Positions 8,420 through 16,404 of a stretch of DNA of 64,000 bases are shown here, one piece after another. The DNA comes from DATAUD01 sp036268455 (GTDB taxonomy: Bacteria; Verrucomicrobiota; Verrucomicrobiia; Limisphaerales; Palsa-1400), in the NCBI GenBank assembly GCA_036268455.1, contig DATAUD010000096.1:1-64000 (forward strand), given 5' to 3'. Below the pieces are notes generated by a model. It was given only the letters and a program-made list of their open reading frames with translations. It had not been told where the DNA came from and searched no databases. Positions within the stretch are counted from its first letter, which is position 1; every line of letters starts with the position of its first letter. The position numbers were made by a program, and so were the translations under genes.

Positions 8420-9529
8420 ATGAACACGCCCTTGCAAAGCCGCCGCCATTTCATCAAGGCAGGCGCGTTGGCCGCCGCCAGCGCCCCGTGGATCGCTGGT
8501 CTGACCCCTGCCGCCCGGGCCTCCGATTCTGACCGCAAACTTGGATTCGCTCTCTGCGGGTTGGGCAGCCTCAGCACCGATCAGATCGCTCCCGCATTGG
8601 CACGGACAAAAAATTGCCGCCTCGCCGGGATTATCACAGGCCACCCCGCCAAGGCCGAAAAATGGAAAGCGCAGTACAACATCCCAGATAAAAATATCTA
8701 CAACTACGACACAATGGACCAAATGGGCGACAACCCGAACATTGACGTGGTTTACGTCGTGACTCCCAATGCGTTGCACGCCGAGCACACCATTAAGGCC
8801 GCCAAGGCGGGCAAACACGTCTTGAGCGAAAAGCCGATGGAAGTTTCCGTCGAAAAATGCCAACAGATGATTGACGCCTGCAAGGCCGCCAACCGGCTCC
8901 TGGCCGTTGGATACCGCAGCCGCTTCGACCCTCACACCATTGAGTGTATCCGGCTTGCGCGCGAAAAAGTCTTTGGAAACATCAAAATGATTCAAGCGGG
9001 CTTCGGTTTCAAAATCGGCGATCCCACCCAATGGCGTCTCAAACGTGCTTTGGCTGGCGGAGGAGCGCTCATGGATGTGGGGATTTATGCGCTGCAAGCC
9101 GCCCGATACATCAGCGGCGAAGAGCCGGTCCTGGTCACTGCCCTCGAAACCAAGACGGACCCGGTTAAATTCAAGGAAGTGGATGAATCCGTTACCTGGC
9201 AGCTCAAGTTTCCCAGCGGCATCCTCGCCAATTGCAGCACTACTTACATTTTCAATGGCATTGACTATTACACCGCCTTCGCTGAGAAGGGTGTTTTCGG
9301 CCTCAGCCCCGCATATAACTACCAGGGCAATCGCGGCATGCGCAGCGACGGCCAGGAAATCAGCTTCCCCCAAATCGACCAATTCGCCGCCGAAATGGAC
9401 GACTTCGCCCGCTGCATCCTGGAAAATCAACCATCGAAGGTCTCAGGCGAGGAAGGATTGCGCGACATCCGAATCACGTCCGCGATTTACGAATCGATTC
9501 GAACTGGGGCTGCCGTAAAACTGGCCTGA
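8420..9529 (+). CDS. Tat-exported Gfo/Idh/MocA-family oxidoreductase
   Basis: The protein of 369 residues starts with a twin-arginine signal (RRHFIKAGALAAASAPWIAGL), so it is probably exported folded with its cofactor. The NAD(P)-binding Rossmann part follows (GFALCGLGSLSTDQIAPAL). Then come the family signature HVLSEKPMEVSVEKC (the EKP motif, with the catalytic-type lysine) and the C-terminal alpha/beta domain (GGGALMDVGIYALQAARY). This family oxidises or epimerises sugars, as in glucose-fructose oxidoreductase. It lies 50 bases behind the DUF1080 gene on the same strand. Co-occurrence of DUF1080 and Idh/MocA genes is common in Verrucomicrobiota and Planctomycetes and suggests extracellular 3-keto-sugar chemistry. 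The substrate is not known. Confidence 0.88.
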   Translation: MNTPLQSRRHFIKAGALAAASAPWIAGLTPAARASDSDRKLGFALCGLGSLSTDQIAPALARTKNCRLAGIITGHPAKAEKWKAQYNIPDKNIYNYDTMDQMGDNPNIDVVYVVTPNALHAEHTIKAAKAGKHVLSEKPMEVSVEKCQQMIDACKAANRLLAVGYRSRFDPHTIECIRLAREKVFGNIKMIQAGFGFKIGDPTQWRLKRALAGGGALMDVGIYALQAARYISGEEPVLVTALETKTDPVKFKEVDESVTWQLKFPSGILANCSTTYIFNGIDYYTAFAEKGVFGLSPAYNYQGNRGMRSDGQEISFPQIDQFAAEMDDFARCILENQPSKVSGEEGLRDIRITSAIYESIRTGAAVKLA

Positions 9530-9647
9530 TTCGTCCGCAGATCTGCATCGAATTTTTTCGTTGCGACGTCCCCTTTCCGGGTCAACGCCCAAGTCCACCG
9601 CTTTTTTAATTTCTAATTCGTGATTCTCAATTCATAATGCCTTGCCT

Positions 9648-9731
9648 GCGCGAGTGGTGAAATGGCAGACACGCCAGACTTAGGATCTGGTCCCGTAAGG
9701 GGTGGAGGTTCAAGTCCTCTCTCGCGCACCA
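9648..9731 (+). tRNA. tRNA-Leu (anticodon UAG), CCA encoded
   Basis: The acceptor stem GCGCGAG (9648-9654) pairs with CTCGCGC (9721-9727). The anticodon stem CCAGA/TCTGG encloses the loop CTTAGGA, giving anticodon TAG. A variable arm (CCCGTAAGGGG) marks a class II tRNA, and the T-arm GGTTCAAGTCC is canonical. Discriminator A is followed by an encoded CCA at 9729-9731. Length is 84 nt. The start codon of the xylonate dehydratase lies 6 bases after the CCA. Confidence 0.97.
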
Positions 9732-9737
9732 ATTTCC

Positions 9738-11681
9738 ATGACCTCAAACGAGATATTCGCCGAAAGCTGGCCGGGGATTTATGAATTGAAGACAAAGGCC
9801 CCGGGGCCGTCTGGACGGCTGCCCATTACGGAGGAAATGTTATTGACACAGCCCAGTGGAAATCTCTTCGGCTTGACGCAAAACGCCGGGATGGGCTGGA
9901 AGGCCGAGGAGCTTGGCCGAAAGCAATTTCTTCTCCTAAGCACACAGGGCGGGGTGCGCGCGCCGGATGGTTCTCCCATTGCCTTGGGTTATCACACGGG
10001 ACATTGGGAGATAGGGCTGCTTGTCGAAGCGGCGGCGCGGGAATTGCGGCGGCTGGGCAACATTCCCTTTGCGGCTTTTTGCTCGGACCCCTGCGATGGC
10101 CGCACGCAAGGCACTGCGGGTATGTTTGACAGTTTGCCGTATCGAAACGATGCGGCGCAGGTTTTCAGACGGCTGATTCGCTCGCTCCCGGCGCGTTTGG
10201 GGGTTCTTGGGGTGGCGACGTGCGACAAGGGTTTGCCCGCGATGATGATGGCGCTGGCCGGCACGCGCGACCTGCCTTGCGTGCTTGCGCCGGGAGGCGT
10301 CACTCTTCCGGCGGAAGATGGCGAGGACGCGGGCACTGTGCAGTCGTTAGGGGCGCGTTACGCTCACGGGCTGATTTCGCTGGCTGAAGCGGCAGACTTA
10401 GGCTGCCGCGCTTGCGGTTCGCCGGGGGGCGGCTGCCAGTTTCTGGGGACCGCGGCAACGTCGCAGGTGGTCGGCGAAGCGCTCGGACTGGCGTTGCCGC
10501 ACACGGCGCTGGCGCCTTCCGGCCAGCCGGTGTGGACGGAAATTGCCATCCGCTCGGCGCGCGCTCTTGTTGAATTGGAAGGGCGGGGTTTGAAGACTCG
10601 CGATATCCTCACTGACGCGAGCGTTCGCAACGCAATGGTGGCGCACGCCGCTTTCGGAGGTTCGACTAATTTGCTGCTGCACATCCCGGCCATCGCGCAC
10701 GCGGCGGGGCTGCGCCGGCCGACGATTGAGGATTGGATTGAGGTGAATCGCCGGACGCCGCGGTTGGTGAGTGTCCTTCCCAACGGGCCGGTGCATCATC
10801 CGACGGTGCGGGTCTTTCTGGCGGGGGGCGTGCCCGAAGTCATGGTCCATCTGCGGAGGCTCAAATTGCTTGACACAAGCGTTATGACAGCGGCTGGTGT
10901 GACTCTCGATGTTGTTCTTGACGCTTGGGAAACTTCCGAACGGCGGGAGCGATTCCGAGGAATTTTGCGCGAAAAGGACGGCGTTGACGCGGATGATGTG
11001 ATTCTTCCGCCGGAGCGGGCGCGCAAACTCGGACTGACCAGCACGGTGGCGTTTCCGCGAGGTAACATCGCGCCTGGCGGGGCGATCATCAAAAGCACGG
11101 CGCTCGACCCTTCGGTTGTGGATTCGGACGGAACTTACCGGAAGGAAGGCCCGGCCCGCGTGTTCACGAGCGAAAGGGCGGCGATGGCTGCGATCAAGCG
11201 CAACGAAATCAAAGCGGGCGATATTCTGGTTCTCGCGGGAATCGGCCCGATGGGAACGGGGATGGAGGAAATCTACCAGATCACTTCGGCCCTCAAGCAT
11301 CTGCCGTTCGGCAAACATGTCGCGGTCATCACGGACGCGCGTTTTTCCGGCGTATCGACGGGCGCGTGCATCGGCCATGTGGGGCCGGAGGGCCTGGCGG
11401 GCGGACCGATTGGCAAAGTGCGGGATGGCGACTTTATCCGGATCGTGATTGACCGGACCAGATTGGAAGGAAGCGTTGATTTGACAGGCGAGGGGACGCG
11501 GCGATTTGACGCGCAAGAGGGCGCGAAGGTCCTTGCCGGGCGGCCCGCGAATCCCGGTTTGGCGCCGGACCCGAAATTGCCGGATGACACCCGCCTCTGG
11601 GCGGCCTTGCAGGGGGCGAGCGGCGGGACCTGGGGTGGCTGTGTGTTTGACGTTGAACAAATCACGGCGCGCCTGCGTTGA
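9738..11681 (+). CDS. YjhG/YagF-type D-xylonate dehydratase (IlvD/Edd family)
   Basis: The product has 647 residues from the ATG at 9738. The upstream in-frame ATG at 9702 lies inside the tRNA and is rejected. The sequence opens like YjhG/YagF dehydratases (TKAPGPSGRLPITEEMLL, then PSGNLFGLTQNAGMGW). It keeps the iron-sulfur cysteine regions of the IlvD/Edd family: FCSDPCDGRTQGT, ATCDKGLPAMMMA and ACGSPGGGCQFLGTAATSQ. The expected reaction is D-xylonate to 2-dehydro-3-deoxy-D-xylonate plus water. It runs toward two minus-strand genes for the next two steps of a Weimberg pathway, with only 3 bases between the stop codons. It may share a transcript with tRNA-Leu, since no Shine-Dalgarno fits between them. 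Confidence 0.88.
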   Translation: MTSNEIFAESWPGIYELKTKAPGPSGRLPITEEMLLTQPSGNLFGLTQNAGMGWKAEELGRKQFLLLSTQGGVRAPDGSPIALGYHTGHWEIGLLVEAAARELRRLGNIPFAAFCSDPCDGRTQGTAGMFDSLPYRNDAAQVFRRLIRSLPARLGVLGVATCDKGLPAMMMALAGTRDLPCVLAPGGVTLPAEDGEDAGTVQSLGARYAHGLISLAEAADLGCRACGSPGGGCQFLGTAATSQVVGEALGLALPHTALAPSGQPVWTEIAIRSARALVELEGRGLKTRDILTDASVRNAMVAHAAFGGSTNLLLHIPAIAHAAGLRRPTIEDWIEVNRRTPRLVSVLPNGPVHHPTVRVFLAGGVPEVMVHLRRLKLLDTSVMTAAGVTLDVVLDAWETSERRERFRGILREKDGVDADDVILPPERARKLGLTSTVAFPRGNIAPGGAIIKSTALDPSVVDSDGTYRKEGPARVFTSERAAMAAIKRNEIKAGDILVLAGIGPMGTGMEEIYQITSALKHLPFGKHVAVITDARFSGVSTGACIGHVGPEGLAGGPIGKVRDGDFIRIVIDRTRLEGSVDLTGEGTRRFDAQEGAKVLAGRPANPGLAPDPKLPDDTRLWAALQGASGGTWGGCVFDVEQITARLR

Positions 11682-11684
11682 AAT

Positions 11685-12530
11685 TCACACCACGACGACT
11701 GTGTTTTCCAATCTGCCTATGCCGGAAATCGCGATGCTGATTTTGTCCCCGGCCCGCAATGTGAAATCGCCGGGAGGAACGATGCCCGTCCCCGTGAGCA
11801 GCAAAACGCCGTCTGGAAATTTCTGGCTGCGAAACAGGTGCTCCACCAATTCCGCGAACGTCCGTTTAATTTGCCCGGCGTCCGTCTCGCCGTGAAACAC
11901 AGCCGCTCCGTCGCGCTTGATGGTAATTTCGATCTTCCACGCGCGCGCCTCGGCCTCAGTCGAACCGAGATGGATGTACGGCCCCACCGCGCAGGAGCGG
12001 TCGTAAATTTTCGCCTGTGGAAGATAGAGCAGGTTTTCGCCCTCGATATCGCGCGAACTCATGTCGTTGCCGATGCTGAAGCCCACGATGCGCCCGCGCG
12101 AATTGATCACCAGCGCAAGTTCCGGCTCCGGCACGCTCCATTTCGCATCGGACCTGATGCCGACGGGGTTGTCGGGGTGAACGACTTTTCCGGGAACGCA
12201 TTTGAAAAAAAGTTCCGGGCGCGCCGCGTCGTAAACCTTGTCATACGCGCTCGCGCTGGAATCGGATTCTTCCATGCGCGCTGTTTTGCTGCGGAGGTAC
12301 GTGACGCCCGCCGCCCAAACTTCCTGGCCCTCGACCGGCGTGAGAAGCCGAACGCCGGACAACGGGTGGCGCGGAAGCGTTTGCGTTGCGAGCGGCACCA
12401 GAACCTCTGGTTCCAAAAGACTCGTCAGCGTTCTGATTCCGGCCGATGTAAGATCGATTACGGTAGTATCGTTTTCAATAAGACCCGCGCAAATCTCTCC
12501 GGCAGGATTTTCAAAACGGCAAATCTTCAT
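11685..12530 (-). CDS. Fumarylacetoacetate hydrolase-family protein, probable 2-keto-3-deoxy-pentonate dehydratase
   Basis: This 281-residue protein has the FAH fold. The N-terminal part reads MKICRFENPAGEICAGL. The metal-binding core includes VPEPELALVIN, GFSIGNDMSSRDIEGENLLYL and KIYDRSCAVGPYI, and GTGIVPPGDFTLRAGDKISI closes the C-terminus. FAH-family members include 2-keto-3-deoxy-D-xylonate/arabinonate dehydratases, which make 2-oxoglutarate semialdehyde. Here it sits 5 bases downstream of a semialdehyde dehydrogenase gene and opposite a xylonate dehydratase. This makes the dehydratase assignment the most likely; another acylpyruvase-type activity is possible. Confidence 0.82.
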   Translation of the reverse strand: MKICRFENPAGEICAGLIENDTTVIDLTSAGIRTLTSLLEPEVLVPLATQTLPRHPLSGVRLLTPVEGQEVWAAGVTYLRSKTARMEESDSSASAYDKVYDAARPELFFKCVPGKVVHPDNPVGIRSDAKWSVPEPELALVINSRGRIVGFSIGNDMSSRDIEGENLLYLPQAKIYDRSCAVGPYIHLGSTEAEARAWKIEITIKRDGAAVFHGETDAGQIKRTFAELVEHLFRSQKFPDGVLLLTGTGIVPPGDFTLRAGDKISIAISGIGRLENTVVVV

Positions 12531-12535
12531 ATAAC

Positions 12536-13999
12536 TCAGGCAGAATAATCCAAATAGACCGTTTTCAACCGCGTATAAAACTCAATCGCCGTCACGCCCT
12601 GTTCCTTGAACGAATCCGTGCTCGATTTTTTCACTCCCCCGAACGGCGCTTGCAAAGCCAGTCCCGTGGAAATCTGATTGACCTTCACCACTCCCGCTTC
12701 AATCCGCTCCGTGTAAAGCATCGCTTTCTTGAGGTCGCGTGTAATGATCGAGGCCGAAAGCCCCACGTCCAAACCGTTGGCGACAGCGAGGGCTTCCTCA
12801 AAATCCTCCACCGCGATAATGGCAATGACCGGCCCAAAAACTTCCTCCCGGGCGATGCGCATTTTCGGAGTGACCCCGCCCAACACCGCGGGCGCCATGA
12901 AATGACCATGCGCAAACTCATCGGCCGTCAGGCGTTGGCCGCCCCAAAGAAGCTGGGCTCCTTCGAAAATCGCCATTTGAATATTTTCGAAATTTCCCGC
13001 CAATTGCTGCTGGCTCACCGCAGGGCCCATTGTGACGCCGGGAGACAAACCGTTGCCGACCTTGACGGCCCGCGCATAGGCGATCAATTTTTCGGTGAAC
13101 GCGGCCGCGACGCTTTTTTCGACAATCACGCGGCTGGTGGCGGTGCACGCCTGGCCTGTCAAACCAAATCCCGCGATGCCCACGAGTTTGGCGGCCAGGT
13201 TCAAATCGGCGTCGGCCAGCACGATGGTTGGGTTCTTGCCGCCCATTTCCATCTGCGCGCGAGCCATGCGTGACGCCAATTGTTGATAAATCTGGTGGCC
13301 CGCCGAATACGACCCGGTGAACGACAACGCCGCGACGGCCGGGTTGGTTGCCAGTTCCGCGCCAGCGGTTCGGCCTTCGCCGACCACGACGTTAAGCACG
13401 CCTTTGGGCAGGCCCGCTTCGGCCAAGATTTTTGCCAGTTCCAACGTCATTCCGGGCGCCTGCGTCGCGGGCTTGATGACCACCGCGTTCCCTCCCGCGA
13501 GCGCGGGCGCGATTTTCCACGCAGGAATGGCGATCGGAAAATTCCAGGGCGTAATCAACGCGACCACTCCCAATGCCTCACGCCGCGTGTAGAGCAGATT
13601 TCCGGGCAGATCGTGAGGAATGGTCTGCCCGCCAAGCTGGTAAGTCAGCCCGCCGAAAAAACGAAAGATATCCGCCGCCCGTTGTACCTCGCCCTGGCTT
13701 TCGCCAAGGGTTTTTCCCTCTTCGCGCGTCAGAAATTCCGCCAGTTCCGGTTTGCGCGATTCAATAAGTTGCGAGGCCTTGCTGAGAATGCGCCCGCGCG
13801 TTACCGGTGTCATCGCGCCCCACGCGGGAAAGGCGCCTTTTGCGGCTTGGATCGCACTCGCGGCGTCAGTGGCGTCACTCAACGGATATTCGGCCACCGT
13901 TTCGCGGGTGTCCGCGGGATTCACGCTCTTGCAAGTCGCGCCACAACCAGCGGGCAGCCATTCACCGGCGATAAAATTTTGATATTGCCTGGTCTTCAA
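12536..13999 (-). CDS. 2-oxoglutarate semialdehyde dehydrogenase-like aldehyde dehydrogenase
   Basis: This complete 487-residue NAD(P)-dependent aldehyde dehydrogenase has the usual landmarks: the TPWNFP motif in ALITPWNFPIAIPAWKIAPAL, the active-site Glu in MEMGGKNPTIVL, the nucleophilic Cys in GLTGQACTATSR, and the C-terminal region QAPFGGVKKSSTDSFKEQG. This last region and the overall pattern resemble 2-oxoglutarate semialdehyde dehydrogenases of the pentose oxidation route. Its place in front of the FAH-family gene (5-base gap, one operon) supports the last Weimberg step, which makes 2-oxoglutarate. The exact substrate is inferred from context. Confidence 0.88.
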   Translation of the reverse strand: MKTRQYQNFIAGEWLPAGCGATCKSVNPADTRETVAEYPLSDATDAASAIQAAKGAFPAWGAMTPVTRGRILSKASQLIESRKPELAEFLTREEGKTLGESQGEVQRAADIFRFFGGLTYQLGGQTIPHDLPGNLLYTRREALGVVALITPWNFPIAIPAWKIAPALAGGNAVVIKPATQAPGMTLELAKILAEAGLPKGVLNVVVGEGRTAGAELATNPAVAALSFTGSYSAGHQIYQQLASRMARAQMEMGGKNPTIVLADADLNLAAKLVGIAGFGLTGQACTATSRVIVEKSVAAAFTEKLIAYARAVKVGNGLSPGVTMGPAVSQQQLAGNFENIQMAIFEGAQLLWGGQRLTADEFAHGHFMAPAVLGGVTPKMRIAREEVFGPVIAIIAVEDFEEALAVANGLDVGLSASIITRDLKKAMLYTERIEAGVVKVNQISTGLALQAPFGGVKKSSTDSFKEQGVTAIEFYTRLKTVYLDYSA

Positions 14000-14129
14000 T
14001 CAAATCCCGTTGCGCGTTGATGTTGCATCGAAATTATTTTTCTGTCACCTTGTTTTCGAGTTGCGCTTTGCGCGTTTGCATGGCTACTTAGCGCAGATTT
14101 TGCGCCTCGCAATCGGGCGCTTCGAAATT

Positions 14130-16328
14130 ATGAGTATGACCGCAATGTCGCCCGAAGAATTGACTAAAGTCATAGCCGATCTGAATCGCCTCGCCCACAA
14201 TCTTTGGTGGACCTGGGACCAGGGGGCGCAGGAAATCTTTCAGGAATTGTCGCCCCGCTGCTGGCAAAATCTTTACCACAACGCCGTCGCTGTCCTCCGC
14301 GAAGTTTCCGATTACGAATTGCGCGTGCGCTTGCAGGACCCGGAATTCGCGACGCGTGTCCGCCAGGTCCTGGACGATTTCCAGACTTACATGAATGACC
14401 AGGACACTTGGGCACGGCAAAACGCGGCGGCCCTCGCTCACAACCCCGTGGCTTATTTTTCCGCCGAGTTTGGCTTTCACGAAACCCTTCCAATCGCCGC
14501 CGGCGGCCTCGGCATCCTCGCCGGAGACCACGCGAAATCGGCGAGCGACCTCGGTATCGGTTTCGCCGGGATCAGCCTCTTTTATCGGGAAGGCTATTTC
14601 GGCCAGCAGATCAACCAGGACAATTGGCAGACGGAGTATTACACGCTTCTCAATCCGATAAACCTCCCGCTCGAACCGGTGCTCGACGCCAAGGGCCAGC
14701 CGCTGGTCTGTGTGGTGGAAATCGAAATGACCGATGTCTATTTTCACGCATGGCGCGTCAATGTCGGGCGCAACCCCGTTTATCTTCTGGACGCCAATCG
14801 CCCGGAAAATCCCCAGCACCTGTGCGATCTGACCCGCCGCGTCTATGGCGGCGACAACACGATGCGCATCATGCAGGAAATGCTCCTTGGCATCGGCGGC
14901 GTGCGATTGCTCCGGGCGTTGGGCGTGCAGCCTTCGGTTTTCCACATGAACGAAGGGCACGCGGCGTTTTTAACTTTGGAACTGGTGCGCGAAAAACTGG
15001 CGTCGGGACTTAACCTCACCGACGCCATGGCGAAGACCAAACAGCAATGTATTTTCACCACCCACACTCCAGTCGAGGCCGGCCACGACCGCTTCAACCG
15101 CGATTTAGTGAATTACGCGCAACGCAAAATGATGGGCCAGCTAAAGATGTCCATAGACACATTGATGGGTCTCGGAAGGATAAATCCAAAGGACGAAGCG
15201 GAATCTTTCTGCATGACGGTCCTGGGCCTCAAGCTTTCTCGCGCCGCGAACGCCGTCAGCGAGTTGCACGGGCGCGTCAGCCGTCAAATGTGGCACCGCC
15301 TCTGGCCGGATGGGAATGTTGACCAGGTGCCCATCGGCTACATTACCAACGGGATCCATCTGACGGGCTGGATGAAAGGCCCGGTGCGCCGCTTTTGGCA
15401 GCACAAGGTCGCTGGCCATGACACAGCGAACCCTCCGGTGACCGAACTCACCAGCTTTTCCTCGCGCGGGTCTTACGCCGGATTGGAGAAGGACTTGAAC
15501 TCGACCACGTTCTGGGAAAAAATGGCCGACCCGGGTTTCATTTCCGACGAGGAACTCTGGGCTTTGCGCTATAAATTGCGCCGCGAATTGATTGAGTTCG
15601 CCCGCCGCCGTCTCGGGCAACGTCTAAGTCAATCGGATTTCATCGCATTTGATCAATTGCTCAACTCAGACGCCCTAACGATTGGTTTTGCGCGTCGCTT
15701 TGCCACTTACAAACGCGCGCCGCTGATTTTCGATCAATTCGATAACATCGTCAAATTGATCAACGACCGCCGGCATCCGATCCAGTTTATTTTCGCCGGC
15801 AAAGCCCACCCGCGCGATGATGACGGCAAACGCTACATCCAGCGAATCATTCATTTGAGCAAATTCAGCGAATTGAAAGGCCGGCTGGTATTCATCGAGA
15901 ATTACGACGTGCATGTCGCCAGGCAAATGGTTTCCGGTTGCGACGTCTGGCTCAACAACCCACGTCGTCCGCTCGAAGCGTCCGGCACCAGCGGCCAGAA
16001 GGCCGGCTGTCACGGCTGCCTCAACATGAGCATCATGGACGGCTGGTGGCGCGAGGGATACGACGGCACCAACGGATTCGCCATCGGCGGCGACGCCAAT
16101 CCGGATGCGGTCGCGGAACAAGACCGGGTGGACAGCGCCAACCTATACAAGGTGCTGACCGAGCAGGTGATTCCGACTTTCTACAACCGCGATGACCGCG
16201 GCATTCCGCGTCAATGGTTGCAGATGATTCGCCGCGCGATGGTCACCTTGGTTCCCAAATATAATACGTGGCGCATGGTGCAGGAATATACTCACAAGTA
16301 TTACCTGCCAGGTTCCGCGCCCAAATAG
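14130..16328 (+). CDS. Alpha-glucan (glycogen) phosphorylase, DUF3417-containing GT35 type
   Basis: A frame is open from 14010, but the ATG at 14130 (MSMTAMSPEELTKVIADLNRLAHNLWWTWD) gives the family N-terminus, so it was chosen; the product has 732 residues. The NLWWTWD start is characteristic of the short bacterial/archaeal alpha-glucan phosphorylases with a DUF3417 region. AEFGFHETLPIAAGGLGILAGDH and FHMNEGHAAF are conserved active-site regions. EASGTSGQKAGCHG corresponds to the pyridoxal-phosphate lysine region. It releases glucose-1-phosphate from glycogen or maltodextrin. It lies divergent from the aldehyde dehydrogenase gene and about 75 bases before gatB. A weak hairpin at 16336-16355 (CCCGAA/TTCGGG) follows the stop. 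Confidence 0.92.
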   Translation: MSMTAMSPEELTKVIADLNRLAHNLWWTWDQGAQEIFQELSPRCWQNLYHNAVAVLREVSDYELRVRLQDPEFATRVRQVLDDFQTYMNDQDTWARQNAAALAHNPVAYFSAEFGFHETLPIAAGGLGILAGDHAKSASDLGIGFAGISLFYREGYFGQQINQDNWQTEYYTLLNPINLPLEPVLDAKGQPLVCVVEIEMTDVYFHAWRVNVGRNPVYLLDANRPENPQHLCDLTRRVYGGDNTMRIMQEMLLGIGGVRLLRALGVQPSVFHMNEGHAAFLTLELVREKLASGLNLTDAMAKTKQQCIFTTHTPVEAGHDRFNRDLVNYAQRKMMGQLKMSIDTLMGLGRINPKDEAESFCMTVLGLKLSRAANAVSELHGRVSRQMWHRLWPDGNVDQVPIGYITNGIHLTGWMKGPVRRFWQHKVAGHDTANPPVTELTSFSSRGSYAGLEKDLNSTTFWEKMADPGFISDEELWALRYKLRRELIEFARRRLGQRLSQSDFIAFDQLLNSDALTIGFARRFATYKRAPLIFDQFDNIVKLINDRRHPIQFIFAGKAHPRDDDGKRYIQRIIHLSKFSELKGRLVFIENYDVHVARQMVSGCDVWLNNPRRPLEASGTSGQKAGCHGCLNMSIMDGWWREGYDGTNGFAIGGDANPDAVAEQDRVDSANLYKVLTEQVIPTFYNRDDRGIPRQWLQMIRRAMVTLVPKYNTWRMVQEYTHKYYLPGSAPK

Positions 16329-16404
16329 CCACGGCCCCGAACGGAATATTTCGGGAACTTTGGGTTTGCGGCATACTGCCGATCATTTTAGCCTCGTTGC
16401 TATT

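Noticed and set aside
8333..9430. Long minus-strand frame of 365 codons opposite the Gfo/Idh/MocA gene
   Set aside because: It is a shadow of the GC-rich coding strand; the plus strand holds a full Tat-exported oxidoreductase with recognisable motifs, and the antisense frame has none.
9702..9737. In-frame ATG at 9702 as the start of the xylonate dehydratase
   Set aside because: It lies inside the T-arm side of tRNA-Leu and would add 12 residues not found in the family; ATG at 9738 is preferred.
10398..11660. Minus-strand frame of 420 codons opposite the xylonate dehydratase
   Set aside because: Composition is Arg/His/Pro-rich as expected of an antisense shadow; all family motifs are on the plus strand.
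16336..16355. Hairpin CCCGAA/TTCGGG after the phosphorylase gene as a Rho-independent terminator
   Set aside because: The stem is only six base pairs and no U-tract follows; noted but not called as a terminator.
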